DNA from: an uncultured Oxalobacteraceae bacterium
Lineage (GTDB): Bacteria; Pseudomonadota; Gammaproteobacteria; Burkholderiales; Burkholderiaceae_D
Assembly (NCBI GenBank): GCA_903893945.1
Contig: CAITOF010000025.1
Span: forward strand, 1-62,908
Direction of reading: 5' to 3'
Length of the DNA stretch: 62,908 bases
Position 1 is the stretch's first letter; every line of letters begins with the position of its first letter. The notes below the pieces were generated by a model. That model saw only the letters and a program-made list of their open reading frames with translations, was not told the DNA's origin and made no database searches. Of this stretch, positions 36,430 to 45,776 are shown piece after piece. A program made the translations under genes and the position numbers.

Positions 36430-36449
36430 AATGCCCTATTTAGGGCATT
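36430..36449. repeat. 20-bp near-perfect palindrome
   Basis: AATGCCCTA (36430-36438) and TAGGGCATT (36441-36449) are exact inverted copies with two nt between. It lies between the histidine kinase stop (36521) and the three-gene unit start (36320). There is no T-run on the minus strand after it, so it is a poor terminator for the kinase. An operator is more likely. Confidence 0.55.
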
Positions 36450-36520
36450 TTGAGACAGGATTGCCGGCAGCGCACGGAGGGTGGGCAGCGCACCAGCACC
36501 TTTTTGCAAATTCCCGCACG

Positions 36521-38353
36521 CTAGACAGGAATGTCCAGAATCACTTCGGTCCCCTTGTCCAACCGGTTCAATTGAATCTGTGCACCGATTTTCCGGGCAC
36601 GACTGCGCATGTTATTCACGCCTCGCCCCTTATTCGGACTGTCCGGATCAAAGCCAATGCCGTTGTCAGTGACGCGTATCTGCAGTAATGCAGGCGCAAA
36701 CTGCAGTTCAACCTGAACATGATCTGCCTCTGCATGTTTCAGGATATTGGCCAGAACTTCCTGCAGAATTCTCAAAATGTGCAATCCACTATCCGGATCG
36801 ATTTCCAGCGATTCAGGCATATTCCTGTTCTGCCATTCAAAATGGATACCGAGTGGTCGGAATCTGGATTCCATGCGAAACCTGAAATTTCCCAGCACCG
36901 GCAATAAATCATGATCATCCGGCGTGAGAGAATCGATCACGAGCCGCATATCGTCCAGACAATCCTGAAGCAGCGAAACCAGCGTCTTTTGCGGCAATTC
37001 GGTGGTCTGCGCAACCATGAGCGTGGTGAGCAGCTGGGACCCTACACCGTCATGCATATCCTGCAGAATACGATGTCGCTCTTCCGTGGCTGCGTGCGAC
37101 CGCTCCAGTTTCCGTAACTGCTCATAGCTTTGTCTTAGTTCAGTTTCGCGATTCGCTACCCGTGATTCCAGTTGTTCATTGACTGACTCGACCAGCGCCA
37201 GCGAATCCAGAAATCGATCCATCAGTATGCCGACCATGACCATAAGAAATGCGGGTATACCCAGATGCATCAGATAAATCTCGGGCCAGTCTACCCATGC
37301 TTCCTGCACCGCCAGATCATGAATTGATAATGCCAGGGCAAATACAATGGCCAACCCCATTGAAATGGCATTATGGGTGCGCCGCTTTGCCGCGTAAATC
37401 AGTATGCTTGTGACTGCATATAAACTGAGTGGTAAAAAACCGGTCAGCCAGAATGCTTCCAGAAAATGTCGGACCGGCATCCCGAAAATTGCAAAAGTCA
37501 GGCATCCAACCAGCCAGTATGCAACCAGCACGCGGTTGTAAACCACGTTACTGCGCTCACTGAATTTCAGCATGAAAATGGAAATAAGCACAATAAAACC
37601 GGCAGTTGCAAAGTAATACACCAGACGCCAAAGTAAAAAATAATCCATCGACACGACAGGCGTTCTCAGCAGCAGGGTGCGCAATCCCCAGAACAGCACG
37701 CACACCCCAAACAGTCCGTACAGCTTTTCCTGTGGACGTCGCGACCAGAACACCATGATGAACGCGCCGGTCAGCAGGCATAGCGCCGTTGATATGTAGG
37801 CGGTCGTGTCTTCCCAGAACAATAACTGGTTGAAAACAGGTCGTTGTATATATTCAGGGCCAATATCAATTTCACCAAAACTGGTAAATGGTTCACGAAT
37901 GCCGAGATTGACGGCAATTTCGTTGACGCCCTGGTGGATCGACAGCGGGGGTATTAACCAGAGTTCAGGCAAATACCAGCGTACCTGGATGCGTTCATTG
38001 GCCGATGGCTTGGACCCAATCAATGCGCCGTTCACGAAAACATCACCGCCGCTGAGCAGTTGCGGAAACAATACCCACAAGGGTTCGTCAAGATTATTCA
38101 CCACAAACGTGGTCCGGTACCAGTAATTGACCAGCTCATGATCTGTCGGTTTGGCGACGTGGTGCGGCAAATCAATCGCATGCCAGTCAGCGGATGCCGG
38201 AGGAAGGGTGGGTGAATCAGAAAGGATGAATTCAGCGTGCCTGATCCGGTTCACAGAGGCCTCCGGCTCGGCATGAAGCACGGCTGTCCCCATCATCAAC
38301 CAAAGCGCGCATAAAAAATTACGAGCCAAGAATACCCAGTTTCGTCGCTTCAT
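36521..38353 (-). CDS. NarL-type sensor histidine kinase with signal peptide, periplasmic beta domain and multi-helix membrane domain
   Basis: A 610-aa kinase. A signal peptide (to about residue 28, VLHAEPEAS) and a periplasmic beta-rich domain (about 30-165) with VNGALIGSKPSANERIQ resemble 7TM-DISM receptors. Seven or so helices cover about 180-390, then a coiled coil. The HisKA_3 H-box reads EERHRILQDMHDGVGSQLL. The N-box is ILQEVLANILKHAEADHVQV and the G-box NGIGFDPDSPNKGRGVNNM. Its first 35 nt overlap the response-regulator gene, so the pair is translationally linked. The ligand is unknown. Confidence 0.9.
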   Translation of the reverse strand: MKRRNWVFLARNFLCALWLMMGTAVLHAEPEASVNRIRHAEFILSDSPTLPPASADWHAIDLPHHVAKPTDHELVNYWYRTTFVVNNLDEPLWVLFPQLLSGGDVFVNGALIGSKPSANERIQVRWYLPELWLIPPLSIHQGVNEIAVNLGIREPFTSFGEIDIGPEYIQRPVFNQLLFWEDTTAYISTALCLLTGAFIMVFWSRRPQEKLYGLFGVCVLFWGLRTLLLRTPVVSMDYFLLWRLVYYFATAGFIVLISIFMLKFSERSNVVYNRVLVAYWLVGCLTFAIFGMPVRHFLEAFWLTGFLPLSLYAVTSILIYAAKRRTHNAISMGLAIVFALALSIHDLAVQEAWVDWPEIYLMHLGIPAFLMVMVGILMDRFLDSLALVESVNEQLESRVANRETELRQSYEQLRKLERSHAATEERHRILQDMHDGVGSQLLTTLMVAQTTELPQKTLVSLLQDCLDDMRLVIDSLTPDDHDLLPVLGNFRFRMESRFRPLGIHFEWQNRNMPESLEIDPDSGLHILRILQEVLANILKHAEADHVQVELQFAPALLQIRVTDNGIGFDPDSPNKGRGVNNMRSRARKIGAQIQLNRLDKGTEVILDIPV

Positions 38354-39029
38354 AGACGGCTTCTCCGCGAGAGTGCACCGCCAACACGCGGTAGATTTTT
38401 TTGACGTGCCTGGCTACCGTGTGGCTGGAAATAAAATATCGGGCGCCAATTTCTTTAAAGCTGAGCCCCTTGGAAAGTGCCTGAAGTACCTGGTACTCGC
38501 GCTCGGACAACAACGCATTCGCGCCGGCCGGTCGCGCCGTCGTACTGCTGGCGCCAGCGGATACTTTCGCCGGAGACCTGTCAGTTCCGTGGCCCGGAGC
38601 AGGCGCAACAGGTTGGATTTTCTGCAATATACGGCGTGCAATCAGCGGACTGATGGGCGATCCACCGTCACGCAAGGTACGTATGCAGTCCAGAATATCG
38701 AGTGTGGTACTGTCCTTCAAAATATAACCGGTCGCTCCGGCTTCTATACTTTGAATGACATGACTGTCGTCAGCAAACATCGTGATGACCATCACGTCGC
38801 AATCCGGGTGCGTGTTAACGGCGAATCTGATCAGCTCAATACCGTTAATATCCGGCAATCCCAAATCAACCAGATAGGCATCGGCGACAGTTTCCCTGAT
38901 CAAGGCAAGTCCGTCGATGCCATTGGCCGCCGAACCCACCAATTCAAAATCCGGGCTGGACTGGATGACGCTGCGGAACCGGTTCAGGAAGTCCGTATTG
39001 TCTTCAATAATGGCTACCTTAGTGGTCAT
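38319..39029 (-). CDS. LuxR/NarL family response regulator
   Basis: A 236-aa regulator, the partner of the overlapping kinase. The receiver domain has the acidic pocket near the start (KVAIIEDNTDFLN), a phospho-acceptor Asp in YLVDLGLPDINGIELI and the conserved Lys in ATGYILKDS. A linker rich in Ala, Pro and Ser (about 138-170) leads to a LuxR helix-turn-helix (LSEREYQVLQALSKGLSFKE, ending SSHTVARHVKKIYRVL). The regulator gene precedes the kinase gene. Targets are unknown; the adjacent M13 peptidases or small-membrane-protein unit are candidates. Confidence 0.92.
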   Translation of the reverse strand: MTTKVAIIEDNTDFLNRFRSVIQSSPDFELVGSAANGIDGLALIRETVADAYLVDLGLPDINGIELIRFAVNTHPDCDVMVITMFADDSHVIQSIEAGATGYILKDSTTLDILDCIRTLRDGGSPISPLIARRILQKIQPVAPAPGHGTDRSPAKVSAGASSTTARPAGANALLSEREYQVLQALSKGLSFKEIGARYFISSHTVARHVKKIYRVLAVHSRGEAVYEATKLGILGS

Positions 39030-39522
39030 ATTGTTGTAATGGCGATTGATGGGGATAGCGTGGTGCGCTGCACAGATTCGGCAAAATTCGCAACCTGATT
39101 GAAGCGCGTGAACATTGTCGCATTTTTATCCGTCGCATCGATGGTTTCATATCGAATTATTAATTCAGATGTTGGGAAATAATCAGATACGGATCATCAA
39201 CCGGCTTTCGTGATAGCTCCGTGCATGCTGGTCCGGGAATACGGTCGCAGGGCGCTCCAACCGAAACAGAAGTGTTAATAAATCGCTATTTTTCACAGAC
39301 TGTTGCCCAGGGTGTCGCGGCGCAGCCAGATGCCGGCTGGCGTCAACCATGAAAATCTGCCAGTGGACCTGTCGGCTTGTTATATACTTCAAAATCGCCG
39401 CAGAACAGCAGCGCTAACTGAATTCGGTGCCGTACCCGGTGCCGTTGAAATTCGTCCGGTCTTTCGCCACACAACGGCTAAAGGCCTTTAAAAAACACCA
39501 CCTGCCCAGGAAGCCATAACCA
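39030..39522. other. 493-nt intergenic region before the M13 peptidases
   Basis: It contains the divergent control regions of the response regulator and the first peptidase. I see no clear promoter pair, gene or hairpin; a TTATATACTT element near 39379-39388 could be part of a -10. An ORF at 39303-39491 has no ribosome site or recognisable content. Confidence 0.3.
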
Positions 39523-41631
39523 ATGAAGAACTCGTCCGCCTCATTACCGACCTTTTCAGTTCCCTGTTCGTTCCCAATCCGCTTACCCACAGTGACCGCC
39601 GTCTGCCTGCAGCTGGCGCTCGTGCTCAGTGTCCTGCAGACTCATGCCCAGGCCGACGACGCGCCCCCGCCACCGGTCTCGTCAATGGAAGCCGGCATGG
39701 ACAAGACCGTGCTGCCAGGCGATGATTTTTACCGTTACGTCAATGGCAACTGGGAAAAGACGGCCGTCATACCGAACGACAAATCCTCGGTTGGCACAAC
39801 GTCGACATTACGCGACGAATCGGATGCGATTGTCCAGCAGCTCATTTTGAAGGCGACTCATGCCGCCGAAGGTGGATCTGAAAGGAAAGTCGGCGATTAT
39901 TACAGCGCTTACCTGAACACGGACAGGATAAACGAGCGCGGTCTGTCACCGATCGCGCCGCAACTTGACGCCATTGCCGGCATCAGGAATAAATCGGGAT
40001 TGGCGACGTATCTCGGACAGCATCTGCGTGCTGATGTCGATCCCCTCAACGCCACCAATTTTTTTACCGAAAATATATTCGGTTTGTGGGTGGCACAGGG
40101 ATTCCATGATCACACCCGATACACCGGCTATTTATTGCAGGGTGGTTTGGGTCTGCCGGACCGCGAATATTATCTTTCCGCAAACCCGAAAATGGCGGCC
40201 ATTCGCACCGCCTATCAGGACCACATCGCGGCCCTGTTCAGGCTGGCCAGCCTGCCGTATCCGGAGCAGGCCGCCAAACGTGTTTTTGATCTGGAAGTGG
40301 CCATTGCAAGAGGCCATGCACCCCGTGCCGACTCGTCCGATATGACCAAGGCTGACAATACATGGGCACGATCCGACTTTGCCAGAAAAGCGCCAGGGCT
40401 GGACTGGAACCGGTATTTTTCTGCCGCCGGATTAACGTCACAGTCGGCCTTTATCGTGTGGCATCCGACGGCCTTCAAGGCCAGCGCCGCACTGGTTAAG
40501 GCAACGCCGCTAGAAACATGGAAAGATTATCTGCGCTTTCACGCATTAAATCAGCACACCAATGTCCTGCCCCAGGCTTTTTTTGACCAGAAATTCAAAC
40601 TGGTCACCGTGCTGACAGGCGCAAAAGCGCCGCTGCCGCGCTGGAAATATGCGGTGAATGCCACCAATGCCGCTCTGGGTGAGGCTGTGGGCCAACTGTA
40701 CGTTGCCGATCATTTCTCGCCTGAAGCAAAAGCCAGGATCAACGCCATGGTAGCGAACCTGCTGTCTGCATTCAAAGACCGGGTTAACAAGATCAGCTGG
40801 ATGGCAGCCAGCACCCGGCAGGAGGCCCTGGCCAAAATCGCCTCGTTTTATGTGGGCGTCGGCTATCCGGACAAGTGGCGCGACTATTCCGGTCTGCAGG
40901 TCGATGCGAGTGACGCATTCGGCAACGTGGAGCGCGCTTCGCTTTTTGCTTACCGGAACGCCCTGGCCAGATTCAGCCAGCCGGTCGACGTAACAGCATG
41001 GGCCATGACGCCGCAAACGGTGAATGCCGTGAATATGCCCATGCAGAATGCCATCAATTTCCCTGCCGCCTATTTGCAGGTTCCCAATTTCGACATTAAT
41101 GCCAGCGATGCCGCCAACTACGGCGCCATAGGTTCAACCATCGGACATGAGATCAGCCACAGCTTCGATCATACTGGCGCAATGATCGATTCCAAGGGGG
41201 AACTGCGTAACTGGTGGACAAAAGACGATTTACTGCATTTTCAACAGTCAGCCAGGGCACTGGCCGATCAGTTTTCTTCATACAGACCATTCCCCGATCT
41301 GGCGGTGAATGGCGCGCAGACGCTGGATGAAAATATCGCAGACCTGACCGGATTAATGGCCGCGTTTGACGCCTACAAAATGGCCATGAAGCAAAAAGGA
41401 TTGACGCCGACAAAAGAAACCGATCAGGAATTCTTTGTGGCTAATGCCTATAAATATCGCGGCAAGTTAAGGGACGAAGTATTGCGCCAGGCCATCATCA
41501 GCGATGGCCACGCTCCTGGCCAGTATCGCGCGTTAACAGTGCGCAATCTGGATGCATGGTATGATGACTTTAACGTGTTGCCCGGCCAAAAACTGTATCT
41601 GGCGCCGGATGACCGGGTCAAAATCTGGTAG
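39523..41631 (+). CDS. M13 family zinc metallopeptidase (PepO/neprilysin-like), copy 1
   Basis: A 702-aa secreted metallopeptidase. A signal-like hydrophobic stretch (TAVCLQLALVLSVLQTHAQA) follows a 24-residue polar leader. The N-terminal M13 domain begins PGDDFYRYVNGNWEK. Zinc ligands are in GHEISHSFDH and ENIADLTG; downstream AISDGHAPGQYRALTVRNL-type sequence and the C-terminal DRVKIW ending are typical. The substrate is oligopeptides in the periplasm or outside. Ribosome site AGGAAG precedes the ATG. The next gene is a clear paralogue 86 nt downstream. Confidence 0.94.
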   Translation: MKNSSASLPTFSVPCSFPIRLPTVTAVCLQLALVLSVLQTHAQADDAPPPPVSSMEAGMDKTVLPGDDFYRYVNGNWEKTAVIPNDKSSVGTTSTLRDESDAIVQQLILKATHAAEGGSERKVGDYYSAYLNTDRINERGLSPIAPQLDAIAGIRNKSGLATYLGQHLRADVDPLNATNFFTENIFGLWVAQGFHDHTRYTGYLLQGGLGLPDREYYLSANPKMAAIRTAYQDHIAALFRLASLPYPEQAAKRVFDLEVAIARGHAPRADSSDMTKADNTWARSDFARKAPGLDWNRYFSAAGLTSQSAFIVWHPTAFKASAALVKATPLETWKDYLRFHALNQHTNVLPQAFFDQKFKLVTVLTGAKAPLPRWKYAVNATNAALGEAVGQLYVADHFSPEAKARINAMVANLLSAFKDRVNKISWMAASTRQEALAKIASFYVGVGYPDKWRDYSGLQVDASDAFGNVERASLFAYRNALARFSQPVDVTAWAMTPQTVNAVNMPMQNAINFPAAYLQVPNFDINASDAANYGAIGSTIGHEISHSFDHTGAMIDSKGELRNWWTKDDLLHFQQSARALADQFSSYRPFPDLAVNGAQTLDENIADLTGLMAAFDAYKMAMKQKGLTPTKETDQEFFVANAYKYRGKLRDEVLRQAIISDGHAPGQYRALTVRNLDAWYDDFNVLPGQKLYLAPDDRVKIW

Positions 41632-41717
41632 TGCAGACTGCCGGTTGCAGACGACCGGTGGTCTTACCTCAGCCCCCCATTCTTTTTGTTATCAAAAAAA
41701 TTCAATCAGGATTTGCC

Positions 41718-43793
41718 ATGACTCACTCTCATTATTTAAGCAGATTAAAATCGCTGGTGCTGCTCTGCTCACAACTTCTGCTGACCGTGTCGCCCGCCAT
41801 GGTGCATGCGGCGGAAAGTTCAACACTCCCATCCAGTGTGGCCGCCGACAGCAGCGGCATGGATAAAAGTGTTGCACCCGGCGATGATTTTAACCGTTAT
41901 GCGAACGGCGGCTGGCTTGCCTCGTCCGTCATACCCGACGACAAGGTCTACATCGGCCTTTTTGACATACTGGCCGAAGACGCCTCGTCCAGAGTCAGGT
42001 CGCTCATTGAACATGCTGGCAGCGCGCCGACGGGAAGTGCCGAGCGCAAAGTGGGCGATTACTACAACGCGTATCTGGATATGGACGCCATTAATAAAGC
42101 GGGTTTGACACCGTTGCAACCGCAACTGAATGCCATCCATAACATTCACAACAAAAATGAACTTGCCAGTTATCTCGGCTCGCGTTTGCGCGCCGATGTC
42201 GATCCGCTCAACACATCCAGTTTTTATACTGAAAACCTGTTCGGTCTTTGGGTGGGTCAGCAATTTCACGACCACACGCAGTACACCGGCTATTTATTGC
42301 AGGGTGGTTTAGGTTTGCCAGACCGGGAATTTTACCTGTCGCCGTCGCCAAGCATGGAAAAGATCAGGACAGCCTATAAAACGTATATCGTGAATTTGCT
42401 GAAGCTTGCCCAGGTGTCCCACCCGGAACAGGCGGCCCGGCATGTGTTTGATCTGGAAATGCGTATTGCCAAAGGCCATTCGAACCGCGAAGAATCAGAA
42501 AATATGCAAAAGGCTGACAATAAATGGAGTAAGGCGGATTTTGACAGAAAGGCGCCAGGCCTGAATTGGCATGCTTATTTCGTCGCCGCCGGACTGGATG
42601 CACAACCGTCACTGGTGGTCTGGCACCCGGGCGCGTTTGCCTCATCGGCGGCGTTGGTCAAGGCCGTTCCTCTGAGCAACTGGAAAGACTATCTTCAGTT
42701 TCACGCCCTGAGCCAGTCGGTGAATGTACTGCCACAACCCTTTTTCGATGAAACCTTTAAATTAGGCGCCATTCTGGAAGGTCTCAAAACACCAGAACCG
42801 CGCTGGAAATACGCTGAACGGTCGACCAGCAATGCACTGGGTGGCGAAGTTGGAAAAATGTATGTGGCGGAAAACTTTTCCCCTGAGGCAAAAGCAAAGA
42901 TACAGGCCATGGTCAGTAACCTGATGGCCGCATTTGACGTCCAGGTCAGGAACATCAGCTGGATGGCACCAAGCACCAAACAGGAAGCCCTGGCGAAAAT
43001 CAAATCATTTTATGTCGGCGTGGGTTACCCTGACACCTGGCGCGACTATACCGGGTTAGCGATTGATCCTGCCGATGCTTTTGGCAATCGCGAGCGGACA
43101 CAGCAATTTGACTATCAATATGCCCTGTCCAAATTAGGTAAGCCAGTCGATGTAACCGAATGGTGCATGAATCCGCAAACCGTCAATGCGGTGAATATGC
43201 CACTCCAGAATGCCATCAATTTCCCTGCGGCGATACTGCAAAAACCCTTTTTTGATGTGAATGCCAGTGATGCGGCAAATTACGGCGCGATTGGAGCGAT
43301 CATCGGACATGAAATCAGCCACAGCTTTGATCACACCGGCTCCATGGTGGATGCCAGGGGCGAGTTGCGGGACTGGTGGACAAAAGCTGACCTGCTCCAT
43401 TTCGAGCAGTCAACCAAGGCACTGGTCAGCCAGTTTTCTGCCTATAAACCATTCCCGGATCTGGCTGTTAACGGTGCGCAGACGCTGGATGAGAATATTG
43501 CCGACCTGACCGGCGTGACCGCCTCATTCAACGCGTTTCATGCTGCACTGGCGCAACGCGGCGTCACACCGACAAAACAGCTCGACCAGGAGTTTTTCCT
43601 GGCATTTGCGACTGCCTGGCGCTCCAAAATGCGCGAAGAAGCCATGCGTGCCGATATGGTATCGGATGGGCACGCGCTATCCGAATACCGGTTACTGACG
43701 GTTCGAAATCTGGATGCATGGTATAACGCGTTTGATGTTCAGCCGGGTCAGAAACTGTATCTGGCACCTGAAGACCGCGTAAAAATCTGGTAA
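41718..43793 (+). CDS. M13 family zinc metallopeptidase (PepO-like), copy 2
   Basis: A 691-aa paralogue of the previous gene, with a signal peptide (SLVLLCSQLLLTVSPAMVHA). It has the same motifs: PGDDFNRYANGGW, GHEISHSFDH with zinc-binding His residues, ENIADLTG and the C-terminal DRVKIW. Long identical blocks (TGYLLQGGLGLPDRE, ADVDPLN) and matching DNA show a tandem duplication. The ATG at 41718 has AGGA upstream; the frame to 41631 is an artefact of read-through. A strong terminator follows at 43867. Confidence 0.94.
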   Translation: MTHSHYLSRLKSLVLLCSQLLLTVSPAMVHAAESSTLPSSVAADSSGMDKSVAPGDDFNRYANGGWLASSVIPDDKVYIGLFDILAEDASSRVRSLIEHAGSAPTGSAERKVGDYYNAYLDMDAINKAGLTPLQPQLNAIHNIHNKNELASYLGSRLRADVDPLNTSSFYTENLFGLWVGQQFHDHTQYTGYLLQGGLGLPDREFYLSPSPSMEKIRTAYKTYIVNLLKLAQVSHPEQAARHVFDLEMRIAKGHSNREESENMQKADNKWSKADFDRKAPGLNWHAYFVAAGLDAQPSLVVWHPGAFASSAALVKAVPLSNWKDYLQFHALSQSVNVLPQPFFDETFKLGAILEGLKTPEPRWKYAERSTSNALGGEVGKMYVAENFSPEAKAKIQAMVSNLMAAFDVQVRNISWMAPSTKQEALAKIKSFYVGVGYPDTWRDYTGLAIDPADAFGNRERTQQFDYQYALSKLGKPVDVTEWCMNPQTVNAVNMPLQNAINFPAAILQKPFFDVNASDAANYGAIGAIIGHEISHSFDHTGSMVDARGELRDWWTKADLLHFEQSTKALVSQFSAYKPFPDLAVNGAQTLDENIADLTGVTASFNAFHAALAQRGVTPTKQLDQEFFLAFATAWRSKMREEAMRADMVSDGHALSEYRLLTVRNLDAWYNAFDVQPGQKLYLAPEDRVKIW

Positions 43794-43866
43794 TTTTTTA
43801 GCGGCGTCGGTTCGACAACGACGGTCGGACCAGCAAAAAAATTCTCTTTAGAAATAAGTTCATCGG

Positions 43867-43901
43867 AAGGCCCCGTCATCACAGGATGACGGGGCCTTTT
43901 T
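43867..43901 (+). terminator. rho-independent terminator after the M13 pair
   Basis: GGCCCCGTCATC (43869-43880), loop ACAG, GATGACGGGGCC (43885-43896) then TTTTT: a perfect 12-bp GC-rich stem with a U-run. It ends transcription of the two peptidase genes. Confidence 0.93.
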
Positions 43902-44209
43902 ATCTGCGCAAATTCGACAATAAACCGCAACGATTCGGAAGTCTCGTAGTGAATCTGAACTAAATATACAAAATCACACAATTTAATTAAATGCTAATTA
44001 TTGTTATTTTACTATTAATCTATAAAATACCTGTTTTCAGGTCTCCATGCGTTACCTGAAGCCCCTCGCCGAATCAATCTGGAAAATTGAAATCAGGTTG
44101 CTTCGACTCCTTATTTTTGATACGCAGCATTTAACATGAATGGAAATCAACTATGCCAGATTTAGCGTTTCGATCACCCTACAGACAAGCTTTTTCCGAA
44201 GGATGGAAC
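43902..44209. other. AT-rich intergenic region before the PAS kinase
   Basis: The stretch 43960-44030 is very AT-rich and most likely holds the promoter of the kinase gene, but no single -35/-10 pair is convincing. No gene or strong hairpin is seen. Confidence 0.35.
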
Positions 44210-45415
44210 ATGAACTCGGACCGCAGTGAGTATAAAAAAATTCGCAGCCAGTCACACGTCGATGCAAAATCAACCCGCAAAATCATTGATAGTCTCAATA
44301 TCATTGCACCGGCCATGCCCATTCACATTTACTGGTCCGACAGCAACCACATCGTGCTCGGTGGAAATGAGCTTGCACTCCGTGTTCTTGGTCGTGTTTC
44401 CGGCGCGGACGTTGTCGGGAAATCGATTTTTGAACTTTTTCCTGAAGAAATCGCCGCGAAAATTGCCAAAGACCATAATGACGTCATTTCAGGCGGTAAA
44501 ACCATCAAAACTGAAGACATCATCCCGGATCTTTCAACAGGAAAAACCCGCTATTTCAGTACTTTTAAATCACCCTTGAGAGACGACAATGGCGACATCA
44601 TCGGCATCCTCGGCACGTCGATGGAAGTCACCAACGAAAAGGAGGAAGCCGCGCAGCTGATTCAGAAGAGCGAGAATGAATGCGATCTATTACTGGGAAA
44701 AGCGAGGTCACTTTTTATTGTGACCAGTAAAGTCGCTCACGATATCTGTTCGCCCTTATCAACCCTGAATCTCATGCTCCCGCATTGCGATGAACTCGAT
44801 CCGGAAAAACATCGATTGCTCACGAGTGCTTCAAACAGTATGCTTAACATTACCAACGATTTGCTGACCAACTACCGGTTTGCATCTCGCCTGCATCATG
44901 ATCTGAAACTCCCTTTCCTGGAAGAGCGCCGCAGGCCGTTAATTCTTGATGAGATCATTGCCACGGTGCTCAGCGAGAAGCAGATTCAATTTGTCGAACG
45001 CATGATTACACTGGACGACGATATTGACAGTGAAGCGCGACTGGCCTTTGCCTTCATGCAACCGGTGCAATTGCAGCGGGCGCTGTCGAATCTGATTGAC
45101 AATGCCGTCCAGACATTAAAGAGCGACAGCCCCGGTGTCATTACATTACGGCTGACCGCAGATGACCAGAATGTTTCTGTCAGCGTCATCGACAATGGCA
45201 AGGGTACCCCAAAATCGCGCATCAAAAATTTGTTGCAACCACCCTCTTCCAGTACCCAGAAGTCGAACGTGCATGGGTTGGCGTGGCAACAGATTTGGGA
45301 TCTGATTGAACAAAATGCCGGAACGATTACCATAGATTCGACGTTGGGTAAGGGCACTTGTGTACGTATAAGCTTTCCACGCATAGCCAAACCGGACGAT
45401 CCGAATGTTCGGTGA
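44210..45415 (+). CDS. orphan PAS-domain sensor histidine kinase
   Basis: A soluble kinase of 401 aa (no membrane helix seen). A PAS domain covers about residues 35-150 (PIHIYWSDSNHIVLGGNEL, then FELFPEEIAAKI and a PAC-like GILGTSMEVTNEKEE). A HisKA-like region has the H-box KVAHDICSPLSTLNLML, and the HATPase domain has the N-box RALSNLIDNAVQTL and G-box VIDNGKGTPKS, with an ending GKGTCVRISFPR. The ATG at 44210 has AAGGATGG six nt away; the ATG at 44153 is weaker. No response regulator is adjacent. Confidence 0.82.
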   Translation: MNSDRSEYKKIRSQSHVDAKSTRKIIDSLNIIAPAMPIHIYWSDSNHIVLGGNELALRVLGRVSGADVVGKSIFELFPEEIAAKIAKDHNDVISGGKTIKTEDIIPDLSTGKTRYFSTFKSPLRDDNGDIIGILGTSMEVTNEKEEAAQLIQKSENECDLLLGKARSLFIVTSKVAHDICSPLSTLNLMLPHCDELDPEKHRLLTSASNSMLNITNDLLTNYRFASRLHHDLKLPFLEERRRPLILDEIIATVLSEKQIQFVERMITLDDDIDSEARLAFAFMQPVQLQRALSNLIDNAVQTLKSDSPGVITLRLTADDQNVSVSVIDNGKGTPKSRIKNLLQPPSSSTQKSNVHGLAWQQIWDLIEQNAGTITIDSTLGKGTCVRISFPRIAKPDDPNVR

Positions 45416-45776
45416 CGACCAACGCCACGGTGTCTGAGCAGGGACGCGCCTGTGTATCGTTACTGACAGGCCGCCCCCATGTAATCACGGCCATTCCGGT
45501 CCAACCGGATGGCTGAGGATGACCCGATAAACCAATATCAAAAAAACACTAAAATAGCAGATCCCGTCGCCCGGACGTGTTTTAATCACGCTCAAATTGC
45601 CATAAGCAACAATTTGATACGAATTTCCGCAAAAGTCCGCCAAATCACGAGTAAAATCGCTTGTCGTTTTATATTTACAAACAGGATCTGCACACCCTGT
45701 CTCTGCCGGAGCACTACCGCAGGGAGCGGTTTGTACCTGTCCTGACATTCTGGCATTCAACTTTAAAGGAAATACG
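45416..45776. other. 361-nt intergenic region before the parvulin gene
   Basis: No gene or clear promoter is visible. The ORFs across it on both strands have no recognisable content. The last bases give a good ribosome site (AAAGGAAA) for the parvulin gene. A small imperfect dyad (ACAGG...CCTGT, 45679-45698) is not compelling. Confidence 0.3.
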
